From the NCBI RefSeq assembly GCF_007625205.1, contig NZ_VMNI01000009.1, positions 1 through 58,109 of the forward strand: a DNA stretch of 58,109 bases. Direction: 5' to 3'. The position numbers were made by a program, and so were the translations under genes. Under the pieces are notes generated by a model that was given only the letters and a program-made list of their open reading frames with translations, ran no database searches and was not told where the DNA came from. This document shows positions 1 to 8,392 of the stretch, piece by piece (position 1 is the stretch's first letter; each line of letters starts with the position of its first letter). The stretch is from Denitromonas ohlonensis. GTDB lineage: Bacteria; Pseudomonadota; Gammaproteobacteria; Burkholderiales; Rhodocyclaceae.

Positions 1-1
1 C

Positions 2-592
2 AAGAAGGTCGGCGCCGACAAGGCCGGCGTGATCGTCACCGATCGCGGCTTCATCCCGGTCGATGCGCAGATGCGCACCAACGTGCCGCACATCTTCGCC
101 ATCGGCGACATCGTCGGACAGCCCATGCTCGCCCACAAGGCGGTGCATGAAGCCCACGTGGCCGCCGAAGTGGCCGCCGGCGAAAAGTCCGCCTTCGACG
201 TCACCGTGATTCCGGGCGTGGCCTACACGCACCCGGAAGTGGCATGGGTCGGCTACACCGAAGCCCAGGCCAAAGCCGAAGGCAAGAAGGTCGAAACCGC
301 CAAGTTCCCCTGGGCGGCATCGGGCCGGGCCATCGCCAACGGCGCCGACTACGGCTTCACCAAGCTGATCTTTGATGCGGAAACCCACCGCGTCATCGGC
401 GGCACCATCGTCGGCCCCTCGGCCGGCGACATGATCGGCGAAGTGTGTCTGGCCATCGAAATGGGCGCGGATGCCGTGGATATCGGCAAGACAATCCACC
501 CGCACCCGACCCTCGGCGAGAGTATCGGCATGGCCGCTGAAATCGCCCACGGCAGTTGTACGGATGTGCCGCCGGCACGGAAGAAGAAGTAA
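2..592 (+). CDS. lpdA: Dihydrolipoyl dehydrogenase, C-terminal part (5' end outside window)
   Basis: This is the C-terminal ~196 residues of a dihydrolipoamide dehydrogenase, the FAD-dependent E3 subunit that reoxidises lipoamide in 2-oxoacid dehydrogenase complexes. The FAD-binding motif with the GD pair (FAIGDIVGQPMLAHKA) is followed by the dimerisation domain. That domain ends with HPHPTLGE, the catalytic His-Glu pair of the family. The reading frame is open to the left edge, so the NAD/FAD N-terminal half lies upstream. It ends in a short lysine tail and is followed by a terminator-like hairpin. Identity is secure. Which complex it serves (pyruvate, 2-oxoglutarate or another) cannot be told from this fragment. 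Confidence 0.95.
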   Translation, partial: KKVGADKAGVIVTDRGFIPVDAQMRTNVPHIFAIGDIVGQPMLAHKAVHEAHVAAEVAAGEKSAFDVTVIPGVAYTHPEVAWVGYTEAQAKAEGKKVETAKFPWAASGRAIANGADYGFTKLIFDAETHRVIGGTIVGPSAGDMIGEVCLAIEMGADAVDIGKTIHPHPTLGESIGMAAEIAHGSCTDVPPARKKK

Positions 593-636
593 GGAAGCAA
601 CGGCGCCGCCTCAATCGGGGCGGCACTAAAGAGAAA

Positions 637-662
637 CGGCGACCTGCGGGTCGCCGTCTCCT
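637..662 (+). terminator. Terminator-like hairpin after lpdA
   Basis: An 8-bp perfect stem (CGGCGACC / GGTCGCCG) with a 4-nt loop lies 45 nt after the lpdA stop and is followed by a pyrimidine-rich tract. A nearly identical hairpin occurs at 3551, which suggests a reused terminator sequence. The T-run is interrupted by C, so termination strength is uncertain. Confidence 0.6.
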
Positions 663-671
663 TTCTCTACT

Positions 672-1877
672 TCAGCTTGCGTTCGCTCCGCACATATATG
701 GCTCAATCGCCCTAAATTTCCCAGCCTTACTCACCTCTCGCCGGATCGCAAAGCGCCCTAAAGCCTCTGTCGGATCAACGTCTTTCAGACACGCGAAGTT
801 GATTCCGGACCACTCGTCCCGCTTGACCGACACCGAGTAAAGATACTGATCTTGGATCTCACCAGTCGAGGCATCTGGCCGCTGCGTGTAGCCAGACAAA
901 ACGACTTCCTCGACCTTTGGAAGAATACAAAAAACTTCACCGATGATCCGGAATGCAATGCCATGGACATGGCGCATGTACAACTGTTGTTGGCGAGTTG
1001 CCGACAGTTCCTTAATAGATAGTTTGTATCCCCGGGACGGGACCGTAGCGGTCTTGCTAGGAAGATTTTCGATCTCAGGCAGATCAACATCGATCATGAC
1101 CAAGCTGCCGTCGTCTCTAATTTCTGACGACAACAACGTCTCCCTCGGCCAAACAATATCCATTAGGGTGTCCTCGAGAACAATCTCCATGGCTGCCAAA
1201 TCGAAATGCACCTTCTCTTCGAATAAAGCCTTTCGCACTCGCTCCCGGGCATTGTGTTCACGCAACCGCTCCGTCCAACTTTCAAGTTCGCATTGATATG
1301 CAGATCGAGACTTCTCGTTCAACTCATCAACTTCTTTTCGTTTGGACTTGAACAATTTGGCTAATAGACCGTACCTAACAGTCACCGGATCAACTGGTTT
1401 AGGGCTTTGAAACGGTATTGACGTGTACATCGGCGGTTCGAACGGTGACGGGGTCGAGAGGTGGATCTCTTCAAGCGAGGAAATCCTTTCATTGATTTCA
1501 TCGCAAGCTGTCTGCAGTAACGTCCGAATTTCGTCCTTGCCTTGCTCCTTCGTCTGCTTTACGAGCTGCTCACTAAGGGGATTGCCATCCGCATCCTTAA
1601 AAATGACGGTTCCGTCATCCTCCACGGACACCGAAACCGACATCTCGGCAGATCCTCTTTCACGTCCACCTGAGGCGCCATGAAGCGAACCCACTCCGAC
1701 GCGCTCCCTAGCATAGAGGCCGGTTCCGGGGACACCCATGTTCATATACGTACCCCGCCGCCCACCAAAGGTCATCGACGCACCACGCGGACCAGCGGAC
1801 ACACTCAATCCACTTCCGCTAGCATTGAGATGCACTCCGGGCGCGAGCTTTATCCGCCTCCTGAATCTAATTCCCAT
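672..1877 (-). CDS. DUF4236 domain protein
   Basis: A protein of 401 residues whose N-terminus (MGIRFRRRIKLAPGVHLN, then SGSGLSVSAGPRGAS) matches the short glycine-rich DUF4236 domain. The remaining ~340 residues are charged and partly helical, with no catalytic motif I recognise. The start was chosen at the ATG preceded by AAAGGGGGATGT, a strong Shine-Dalgarno; an upstream ATG in frame lacks one and would break the domain start. The gene and its flanks are visibly more AT-rich than the neighbours and use codons avoided elsewhere in the window, which suggests acquisition by transfer. It has no operon partner: lpdA converges from one side and an unrelated gene diverges on the other. Function unknown. 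Confidence 0.75.
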   Translation of the reverse strand: MGIRFRRRIKLAPGVHLNASGSGLSVSAGPRGASMTFGGRRGTYMNMGVPGTGLYARERVGVGSLHGASGGRERGSAEMSVSVSVEDDGTVIFKDADGNPLSEQLVKQTKEQGKDEIRTLLQTACDEINERISSLEEIHLSTPSPFEPPMYTSIPFQSPKPVDPVTVRYGLLAKLFKSKRKEVDELNEKSRSAYQCELESWTERLREHNARERVRKALFEEKVHFDLAAMEIVLEDTLMDIVWPRETLLSSEIRDDGSLVMIDVDLPEIENLPSKTATVPSRGYKLSIKELSATRQQQLYMRHVHGIAFRIIGEVFCILPKVEEVVLSGYTQRPDASTGEIQDQYLYSVSVKRDEWSGINFACLKDVDPTEALGRFAIRREVSKAGKFRAIEPYMCGANAS

Positions 1878-2030
1878 ACATCCCCCTTTCTTATTCAAAC
1901 CCGCGGCGCGCGACAAGCCTCATTCTCACGGAATAATTCTGGTTCGTCCATAAGCGATTGACATTGAGCCCTCGCGGGTCAAAAAAGCGCAGCGCCTTCC
2001 GACGCCAATGACTCCCGGCACCGCAAAACC

Positions 2031-2056
2031 GGCGGATGACGCTGCGCTTATCCGCC
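2031..2056. repeat. REP-like intergenic inverted repeat
   Basis: GGCGGAT and ATCCGCC arms (7 bp, perfect) flank a 12-nt spacer GACGCTGCGCTT. Elements of this kind, GGCGGATAAGCGCAGC and variants, recur between genes in many proteobacterial genomes. Only one copy is seen here, so its repeat nature rests on recall of the motif rather than on the window. Confidence 0.5.
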
Positions 2057-2113
2057 CTACACGGCTGTCGGTGTAAACTCGGGGCTTCACCCGACACTGC
2101 CGAGACCCCCGAC

Positions 2114-3529
2114 ATGCGCAAACGCGACACCACGCTCTCCACTGACCAGAAAGCGCTCGCCATCAACCTCGACAAGTTGAAGTACGGCTCCATCGTGGAG
2201 ATCGGGGCGGGTCAGGAGGTGGCGCGGCGGTTTTTTTCGGTGGGTGCGGCGGCGGGAACGATTGCCAAGACCATGTCGGCCTACGACATGGCGGTGAGCG
2301 ACGATATTTACGGGCATGTGGATCGCTATGTGAGCCGGGCGCGGCTGCTGCAGATGCTGGACAAGGAGTTCAGCCAGGTGGTGGAGCGGCTGGCGCATGT
2401 GCGGGCGAAGAACACGACCTTTTTTGCGTACGCGGCGACGGTGACGGCGCGCAGCTTCAAGCAGGCAAACGAGTGTCACGGCTGGGTGGGCTTGCGGGTG
2501 CAGCTGCATCCGGGCGCCGAGCCGAGTGATGTGATCATGCATGTACGCATGCTCGACAACGACAACGCGCTACAGGCCGAGGCACTGGGCATTCTGGGTG
2601 TGAACCTGATCCACGGCGCCTTCCATCATTATCAGAACCCCGAATGGGTGGTCGAGTCGCTGGCCGACGGGCTGGGTTCGGACCGCATCGAGGTGGACGT
2701 GATCCACTTCTCCGGCCCCTATTTTGAGGAGGTCGAAAACCGGTTGATGAACCTGCACCTGATCCGCAGCTGGCTGACCCGGGCGGTGGTTTTCAACCCG
2801 GCCGGTGAGGTGGTGGTGCCGGGCGAGCTGCTGTACCGCAAGCCGGTGATGGTGATGCGCGGCAGCTTCAAGCCTTTGACGCTGGTGAACGTGGACATGA
2901 TGCTCGCCGGCCAGAAGCAGTTCAGCCAGCTGGCAGCGGTGGATGAGAAAGAGGTAGTGTCGCTGGCCGAGATCACCATGAATTCGCTGGCCTCGGGCGA
3001 CAACGTGGATGGGGCGGACTTCCTCGCCCGCATTGACCTGCTGGCCTCGCAGGGCTACACGGTGATGATCTCCGACTACCTGCGCTTCTTCCGCCTGCGC
3101 GCCTACCTGCGCCGCTACACGCAGAAGCCGATCGGCATCGTGCTGTCGGTGCGCGACTTCGCCTTCCTGTTTGACGAGCAATACTACGAAGGCATGGAGG
3201 GCGGCATTCTGGAGGCTTTCGGCAAGCTCTTTCCGGACAACACGCATGTGTACGTGTACCCCTCGCGGCCGCGCGGTGGCGAGCCGACCGATCTGGTGAC
3301 GCTGGATAATGTCGAGGTGCCCGCCAAGCTGCGCCACCTGCTCGCCTACCTCAAGGAAAACGACAAGCTGCTGGCCGTGCAACCGCTCGACGAAAGCCAT
3401 CTGCACATCGACGTGACCGAGGTGCTCGCCGGGCTGCGCAGCGGCCGGGGCGACTGGGAAGAAGATGTGCCCGAATCGGTCGCGCAACGCATCATGGACG
3501 GACGCTTGCTGGGCTTCGATACCGAGTAA
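2114..3529 (+). CDS. Conserved protein of unknown function (~471 aa)
   Basis: A soluble protein of 471 residues with no signal peptide or membrane segment. Its N-terminal part contains YGSIVEIGAGQEVARRFF, a signature I associate with a widespread conserved family whose database names (nicotinate-nucleotide adenylyltransferase, TonB-dependent receptor) are inconsistent and probably wrong. I see no HxGH nucleotidyltransferase motif and no beta-barrel features, so neither name is adopted. The ATG at 2114 begins MRKRDTTLS; an earlier in-frame ATG would only add a low-quality extension across the REP-like repeat. The gene stands alone, closed by a good hairpin-plus-T terminator. Cytosolic location is inferred from the absence of export signals. 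Confidence 0.8.
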   Translation: MRKRDTTLSTDQKALAINLDKLKYGSIVEIGAGQEVARRFFSVGAAAGTIAKTMSAYDMAVSDDIYGHVDRYVSRARLLQMLDKEFSQVVERLAHVRAKNTTFFAYAATVTARSFKQANECHGWVGLRVQLHPGAEPSDVIMHVRMLDNDNALQAEALGILGVNLIHGAFHHYQNPEWVVESLADGLGSDRIEVDVIHFSGPYFEEVENRLMNLHLIRSWLTRAVVFNPAGEVVVPGELLYRKPVMVMRGSFKPLTLVNVDMMLAGQKQFSQLAAVDEKEVVSLAEITMNSLASGDNVDGADFLARIDLLASQGYTVMISDYLRFFRLRAYLRRYTQKPIGIVLSVRDFAFLFDEQYYEGMEGGILEAFGKLFPDNTHVYVYPSRPRGGEPTDLVTLDNVEVPAKLRHLLAYLKENDKLLAVQPLDESHLHIDVTEVLAGLRSGRGDWEEDVPESVAQRIMDGRLLGFDTE

Positions 3530-3550
3530 GCGCCCCCCTGCATCACAATA

Positions 3551-3576
3551 ACGGCGACCCACGGGTCGCCGTTTTT
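3551..3576 (+). terminator. Rho-independent terminator
   Basis: ACGGCGACC / GGTCGCCGT stem with a 4-nt loop followed by six T residues, 22 nt after the stop of the upstream gene. It is near-identical in stem sequence to the hairpin after lpdA. Confidence 0.85.
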
Positions 3577-3588
3577 TGCGCCGTCAGC

Positions 3589-4044
3589 TCAAGGCAGCGG
3601 CAGCCGCCGCTGGTGCTTGATCGACTTGAGCGAGAAGCTCGAATAGATCTCCTTCACCCCCGGCAGCGTGCGCAACACGTTGCGGGCGAATTCGCCGAAG
3701 GCTTCGAGATCGGTGGCCACCACTTCGAGCATGAAGTCGTAGCGCCCCGACACGTTGTGGCAGGCCACCACCTGCGGGATGCCTTGCACCGCGACCTCGA
3801 AAGAATCCCCCACATCAATGCGGTGGTTCTCCAGCATCACGCTCACGAAAGCGGTCACGTCATAGCCGAGGCGGCGCGGGTCGAGTTCGGCGTGGTAGCC
3901 CCGGATCACGCCGGACTCTTCAAGCGCCTTAACCCGCCGCCAGCAAGGCGACGAGGTCAGCGACACCTGCTCCGACAGATCAGCGACGGTGACCCGCGCG
4001 TCGTTCTGCAAACTTATCAGAATTTTCTTGTCGATCTTGTCCAT
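3589..4044 (-). CDS. mdeR: Lrp/AsnC-family regulator, MdeR-like
   Basis: A 151-residue Lrp/AsnC regulator: N-terminal helix-turn-helix (MDKIDKKILISLQNDARVT, then VADLSEQVSLTSSPCWRRVK) and a C-terminal ligand-binding RAM domain. It is divergent from a methionine gamma-lyase gene with 148 bp between the starts. This is the arrangement of mdeR-mdeA in Pseudomonas putida, where MdeR activates mdeA. The start was set at the ATG preceded by GGGAGGA eight bases upstream; the longer frame has no ribosome site. It probably senses methionine or a related amino acid and controls mdeA and itself. The symbol is assigned from the pairing and family, so it is an inference. Confidence 0.8.
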   Translation of the reverse strand: MDKIDKKILISLQNDARVTVADLSEQVSLTSSPCWRRVKALEESGVIRGYHAELDPRRLGYDVTAFVSVMLENHRIDVGDSFEVAVQGIPQVVACHNVSGRYDFMLEVVATDLEAFGEFARNVLRTLPGVKEIYSSFSLKSIKHQRRLPLP

Positions 4045-4084
4045 GGGCAAATCCTCCCAACACAAAGCCATTTGCTTTGCTTTT

Positions 4085-4113
4085 CATGCGCCAATGAAAG
4101 CATATCGCGCATG
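4085..4113. promoter_or_regulatory. Candidate operator between mdeR and mdeA
   Basis: Perfect 7-bp inverted arms CATGCGC and GCGCATG, centred 22 bp apart (two helical turns), lie in the divergent gap. Lrp-family proteins often bind such dyads as dimers of dimers. No biochemical consensus is known to me for this regulator, so this is a positional inference. Confidence 0.35.
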
Positions 4114-4192
4114 ATTTCGGCAATTTTTAACAAGCATGGATCACTAAAGTAGACGCATTGGCCAGCAGGTCACCCCCCAACAAGGAAGCCCC

Positions 4193-5404
4193 ATGTCACA
4201 CGCGTCCCGCCCCCAAGGTTTCGCCACCCGCGCCATCCACCACGGCTACGATCCGCTCGACCACCAGGGCGCACTGGTGCCCCCGATCTACCAGACCTCC
4301 ACCTTCGCCTTCGGCAGTGCCGAGTACGGCGCGGCCTGTTTCGCCGGCGAGGAAAAAGGCCATTTCTACACCCGCATCTCCAACCCCACGCTCGCCCTGC
4401 TCGAGCAACGCATGGCCACGTTGGAAGGCGCCGAGGCGGCCGTGGCCTTTGGCTCGGGCATGGGCGCGATCACCGCCACCTGCTGGACACTGCTGCAACC
4501 GGGCGATGAACTGATCACCGACACCACGCTGTATGGCTGCACCCATTCGTTCTTCATGCACGGCCTGCAACGCTTTGGCGTCAAGGTCACGCGCATCGAC
4601 ATGACCGACCCGCAGGCGCTGGCTGATGCCATCTCCAGCAAGACCCGCCTGGTGTATTTCGAGACCCCAGCCAATCCCAACATGCGCCTGGTCGACATCG
4701 CCGCCGGCAGCGCCATCGCCCATCGCCACGGCGCGCTGGTGGTGGTCGACAACACCTACTGCACGCCTTACCTTCAACAACCGCTCTCGCTGGGCGCCGA
4801 CGTAGTGGTACATTCGGCCACCAAATACCTCAACGGCCATGGCGATGTCACCGCCGGCATCGTCGCCTGCAACGCCGAGCTGGCCATGCGGGTGCGCCTC
4901 GAAGGCCTCAAGGACATGACCGGCGCCGTGCTCTCGCCCAACGACGCCCACCTCATCATGCGCGGCCTGAAAACGCTGGCGCTGCGCATGGACCGCCACT
5001 GCGAAAACGCCGAAGCGATTGCGCGCACGCTGGCCTCGCATCCGGCCGTCGACAAAGTGTACTTCCCGGGGCTCGAGAGCGACCCCTTCCACGCGCTCGC
5101 CAGCCGCCAGATGAAGCGCTTCGGCGGCATGATCGCCTTCGAACTCAAGGGCGGCCTGGACGCCGGCCGGAGCTTCATGAACCATCTGAGCCTGATCACC
5201 CGCGCGGTCAGCCTGGGCGACGCCGAATCGCTCGCCCAGCACCCGGCCAGCATGACGCACTCGACTTACACGCCCGAAGAGCGCGCAGCGGCTGGCATCC
5301 CCGAGGGGTTGGTGCGGCTCTCTGCCGGGCTGGAGGATATCGAAGATCTGATCGCCGACATTGAACACGCGCTGGCGGCCTCGCAGCTGCGCGCGGCGGC
5401 CTGA
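4193..5404 (+). CDS. mdeA: Methionine gamma-lyase
   Basis: A cytosolic PLP enzyme of 403 residues that cleaves L-methionine to methanethiol, ammonia and 2-oxobutyrate. The sequence follows P. putida MdeA closely from GFATRAIHHGYDP onward. Diagnostic residues sit at the same numbers as in that enzyme: Cys116 in LYGCT, which separates true methionine gamma-lyases from cystathionine lyases, and the PLP lysine Lys211 in HSATKYL. The GSGMGAI loop and the C-terminal SLGDAESLAQHPASMTHS segment are intact. The ATG at 4193 is preceded by AAGGAAG. The gene is monocistronic here: the third gene of the Pseudomonas cluster (mdeB, an oxoacid dehydrogenase E1) is absent. Control by the divergent Lrp-type regulator is likely. 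Confidence 0.93.
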   Translation: MSHASRPQGFATRAIHHGYDPLDHQGALVPPIYQTSTFAFGSAEYGAACFAGEEKGHFYTRISNPTLALLEQRMATLEGAEAAVAFGSGMGAITATCWTLLQPGDELITDTTLYGCTHSFFMHGLQRFGVKVTRIDMTDPQALADAISSKTRLVYFETPANPNMRLVDIAAGSAIAHRHGALVVVDNTYCTPYLQQPLSLGADVVVHSATKYLNGHGDVTAGIVACNAELAMRVRLEGLKDMTGAVLSPNDAHLIMRGLKTLALRMDRHCENAEAIARTLASHPAVDKVYFPGLESDPFHALASRQMKRFGGMIAFELKGGLDAGRSFMNHLSLITRAVSLGDAESLAQHPASMTHSTYTPEERAAAGIPEGLVRLSAGLEDIEDLIADIEHALAASQLRAAA

Positions 5405-5466
5405 GAACTTTCAGGGAAAGAATTCAGGACGAGGCGCGCCAGCGCGCCGAAACGACACCGCCGCAC

Positions 5467-5904
5467 TCAAACCGAACTCAGCAACAGACTCGTCTCACTA
5501 TTGAGCACGCCATCAATCATGCGCACCTCGCGCAGCACGCGGTCGAATTCGGGCAGGCTGACGGTCTGGATTTCGGCAATCAGGTCCCACGTGCCATTGG
5601 TGGTGTGCAGCGTGTGCAGCTCGGGCATGCCGCGCAGGCGGCGGATGACCTGCGCAGTCGATTTGCCGGCAATCTCGATCATCATCAGGGCGCGCACCGC
5701 GCTGTCGGGGTAGTCGCGACCCGCGCGAATCGTAAAGCCCAAAATCGCGCCCGATGCGAGCAAACGATCCAGCCGGTTCTGCACGGTGCCGCGAGACACT
5801 TTGAGAATATCCGCGAGCTTGGATAGCGGCGCCCGGCCATCGGCACGCAAGAGCGCGATCAGTTCATGATCGAGTGAATCGAGTACCTGTCTGGTTTCGT
5901 TCAT
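5467..5904 (-). CDS. Lrp/AsnC-family transcriptional regulator
   Basis: A 145-residue Lrp/AsnC protein with an N-terminal HTH (LDSLDHELIALLRADGRAPL, then KLADILKVSRGTVQNRLDRL) and a C-terminal RAM domain (residues ~65-140). It is divergently transcribed from ocd-ctlX with 169 bp between starts, so it most likely controls that ornithine/citrulline catabolic pair. Its 3' end faces the mdeA 3' end. It is not a close copy of the MdeR-like protein 1.5 kb upstream, so the two appear to be specialised rather than a recent duplication. Ligand unknown; ornithine, arginine or citrulline would fit the context. Confidence 0.85.
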   Translation of the reverse strand: MNETRQVLDSLDHELIALLRADGRAPLSKLADILKVSRGTVQNRLDRLLASGAILGFTIRAGRDYPDSAVRALMMIEIAGKSTAQVIRRLRGMPELHTLHTTNGTWDLIAEIQTVSLPEFDRVLREVRMIDGVLNSETSLLLSSV

Positions 5905-5985
5905 CGGCCTTCCTGACCTCAGATTGCGTTGTTGATCATTTCCTACTGACGATTTTTACAAAATTACATCACTACTTACAAGTGT

Positions 5986-6009
5986 TTGTGATTTTTATTG
6001 AAATCGCAA
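5986..6009. promoter_or_regulatory. Candidate Lrp-type operator upstream of ocd
   Basis: TTGTGATTT and AAATCGCAA form 9-bp arms with a single mismatch around a 6-bp AT spacer, in an AT-rich divergent gap. Lrp-family sites are typically AT-rich weak dyads. The element is 65 bp before the ocd start codon and is a good candidate for the site bound by the divergent regulator. Confidence 0.4.
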
Positions 6010-6073
6010 CTGCCTAAACTCTCCGACATGCCACACCAAGCAAACCGTGGCGATCAAAGACGAGGAGAGAAAG

Positions 6074-7144
6074 ATGCAGTCCAAGAATGCCAAATCGCTG
6101 AACCTGATCCATTTCGTGAGCGTGGACGACATGATGAAAATCGTCTTGGAGATCGGCGTCGAAAAAACCATTGCCGGCGTTGCCGCGCAGATTGAACACG
6201 ACTTTCGGCGCTGGGCGCTGTTCGACAAAACGCCGCGACTCGCAGCGCACTCGGACCACGGCGTGATTGAACTGATGCCGACCAGCGATGGCGAGGTTTA
6301 CGCCTTCAAGTACGTCAACGGCCACCCCAAGAACATGAAGGAAGGGCTGCAGACGGTCACCGCGTTTGGCGTGCTGTCCGACGTCGGCACAGGCTACCCG
6401 GTGCTGTTGTCCGAGATGACGATTCTCACCGCGATCCGCACCGCCGCCACCTCGGCCATGGCCGCAAAGGTTCTGGCACCGGCCGGCGCGCGCTGCATGG
6501 CGATGATCGGCAACGGCGCGCAATCCGAATTTCAGGCCATGGCCTTCAAGACGCTGCTCGGTATCGACACCCTGCGCCTGTACGACATTGACTCGTATGC
6601 CACCGACAAGTGCGCAGCCAATCTTGCGAACCGCGGCTTTCAGATCATCAAATGCGCTTCAGCAAAGGAAGCAACCGAGGGCGCGCAGATCATCACGACC
6701 TGCACCGCCGACAAGCAATACGCCACGATCCTCACCGATGACATGGTGGGTGCCGGCGTGCACATCAACGCCATTGGCGGCGACTGCCCGGGCAAAACGG
6801 AGTTGCAGCGCGAGATCCTGCTGCGCTCGGACATCTTTGTCGAATACACCCCGCAGACGCGTATCGAGGGCGACATCCAGCAACTGCCGGCAGATCATCC
6901 CGTTACCGAGTTGTGGACGGTGATGACTGGCGACGCCCCGGGGCGCACTCATGCCGAGCAGATTACCGTTTTCGACGGTGTCGGCTTCGCCATCGAAGAC
7001 TTCTCGGCCCTGCGCTATCTGCACGCACAGCTTGAAGCGACCGGCCACTTCGAACGCCTCGACATGATCGCCGACCCCAACGAGCCTCGCGACTTGTGGG
7101 GCATGGTCATGCGCGCTGCCAAGACCGCCTCAAAAGCGGCATAA
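6074..7144 (+). CDS. ocd: Ornithine cyclodeaminase
   Basis: A 356-residue member of the ornithine cyclodeaminase/mu-crystallin family. It converts L-ornithine to L-proline and ammonia with bound NAD. The Rossmann motif is MIGNGAQSEFQ (classic GxGxQ), and INAIGGDCPGKTE and the flanking helix match bona fide cyclodeaminases. The start was placed at the ATG preceded by GAGGAGAG; the upstream ATG at 6047 has no ribosome site. It is followed 80 bp later by ctlX on the same strand, so together they would convert citrulline through ornithine to proline. Likely regulated by the divergent Lrp-type protein. Alanine dehydrogenase or ketimine reductase relatives are the main alternatives, made less likely by the context. 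Confidence 0.88.
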   Translation: MQSKNAKSLNLIHFVSVDDMMKIVLEIGVEKTIAGVAAQIEHDFRRWALFDKTPRLAAHSDHGVIELMPTSDGEVYAFKYVNGHPKNMKEGLQTVTAFGVLSDVGTGYPVLLSEMTILTAIRTAATSAMAAKVLAPAGARCMAMIGNGAQSEFQAMAFKTLLGIDTLRLYDIDSYATDKCAANLANRGFQIIKCASAKEATEGAQIITTCTADKQYATILTDDMVGAGVHINAIGGDCPGKTELQREILLRSDIFVEYTPQTRIEGDIQQLPADHPVTELWTVMTGDAPGRTHAEQITVFDGVGFAIEDFSALRYLHAQLEATGHFERLDMIADPNEPRDLWGMVMRAAKTASKAA

Positions 7145-7224
7145 GCCCACACCCCCTGCCCGAATCCGCCGACGAGCCAAAAGCACCGGCGGATCATCCA
7201 TTGACCGCCCCGGGAGACACCTCA

Positions 7225-8166
7225 GTGCAAAGACGCAGCGCCCAAGCCCCTTCGGCCATCATCATGATCCGGCCGCACCACTTCTGGCCGAACGCAGAGA
7301 CGGCGGCAGACAACGCCTTCCAGCAGCCAGCAGACGGGCGCGACCCTGAGGCCATCGCGCGCGACGCCTATGACGAAATGACGCGCGCCGCCGAGATCAT
7401 GGAAGCGCACGGCGTGCAGGTACATATTTTCGACGACACCACCCGCGACACGCCCGACTCGGTGTTTCCCAACAACTGGTTCTCCACCCATCCGGGCGGC
7501 CATGTCGCGATCTACCCCATGTTCGCCCCCAACCGCCGGCGCGAGCGGCGCGCGGACGTCATCGAGATGCTGAAGCGCGACTATCGCGTGCAGGAGGTCG
7601 TCGACTACTCCGGGCTGGAGCCAGACCGTCTGTTTCTGGAAGGCACTGGCGCGATGGTGCTCGACCATATCGAGCGCATCGCTTACGCCGTCCAATCCAA
7701 CCGCGCCGACCCCGTCGCGCTGGAGCGCTTCTGCTCGCACTTCGGCTACGAGCCCATGGTGTTTGCAGCGCATGACGCGGGCGGCGTGCCGGTGTATCAC
7801 ACCAATGTCCTGATGTGCATCGCGACCGATTTCGTCATGATCGGGCTGGACATGATCTCCGACCCTGCACGACGCGAAGAGATCGTCGAACGCTTCACCG
7901 CGTCTGACCGCGTCGTGGTCCCCCTCACCAATGCGCAGATCGCACATTTCGCTGGCAACGCCATCGAGCTGCAGGGCAAGAACGGGCGTCTCCTCGCCCT
8001 CTCTGCCCGAGCACACAGCGCCTTGACGGCGGAGCAGCGCGCATTGCTCTCCAACAGCGTTGAACTGGTTCCGCTCGACGTCCCCACAATCGAAATGGCG
8101 GGCGGATCGGTGCGTTGCATGATGGCAGGCGTGCACCTCGCGAGACGACCGTCGCCAAAAAAGTGA
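7225..8166 (+). CDS. ctlX: Citrulline utilization hydrolase CtlX (arginine deiminase-related)
   Basis: A 313-residue guanidino/ureido-modifying enzyme of the arginine deiminase superfamily. Visible features are IIMIRPHHFWPN at the N-terminus, the FPNNWFSTHP and DRLFLEGTGAMVLDH motifs, the catalytic His region VYHTNVLMCI, and the C-terminal nucleophile Cys in GGSVRCMMAGV. CtlX hydrolyses citrulline to ornithine, which fits its place directly after ocd. The start was set at GTG 7225, preceded by GGGAG at eight bases; no ATG in this region has a better site. Family membership is firm. The exact substrate (citrulline versus a methylated arginine) rests on the ocd linkage. Confidence 0.82.
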   Translation: MQRRSAQAPSAIIMIRPHHFWPNAETAADNAFQQPADGRDPEAIARDAYDEMTRAAEIMEAHGVQVHIFDDTTRDTPDSVFPNNWFSTHPGGHVAIYPMFAPNRRRERRADVIEMLKRDYRVQEVVDYSGLEPDRLFLEGTGAMVLDHIERIAYAVQSNRADPVALERFCSHFGYEPMVFAAHDAGGVPVYHTNVLMCIATDFVMIGLDMISDPARREEIVERFTASDRVVVPLTNAQIAHFAGNAIELQGKNGRLLALSARAHSALTAEQRALLSNSVELVPLDVPTIEMAGGSVRCMMAGVHLARRPSPKK

Positions 8167-8392
8167 TTTTCCCTATTAAAAACGCGATTTGCGGGATTTC
8201 CACTTGGGGTTGATCGATACAGTGCGCACCAATCGCGCCAGATCATCTGCGTAACAAATAATCGCTGCATAAAGCACTTACTCGAGACAAACACGCCCTC
8301 CTCCGCGCATGCCAAAGCCGGTAGCGCAACGCACCGTTTTACCTGCAGCACCGTTTCGCTCACAGCCCCCTGAGCCATCAAAAAGTTGGCCG

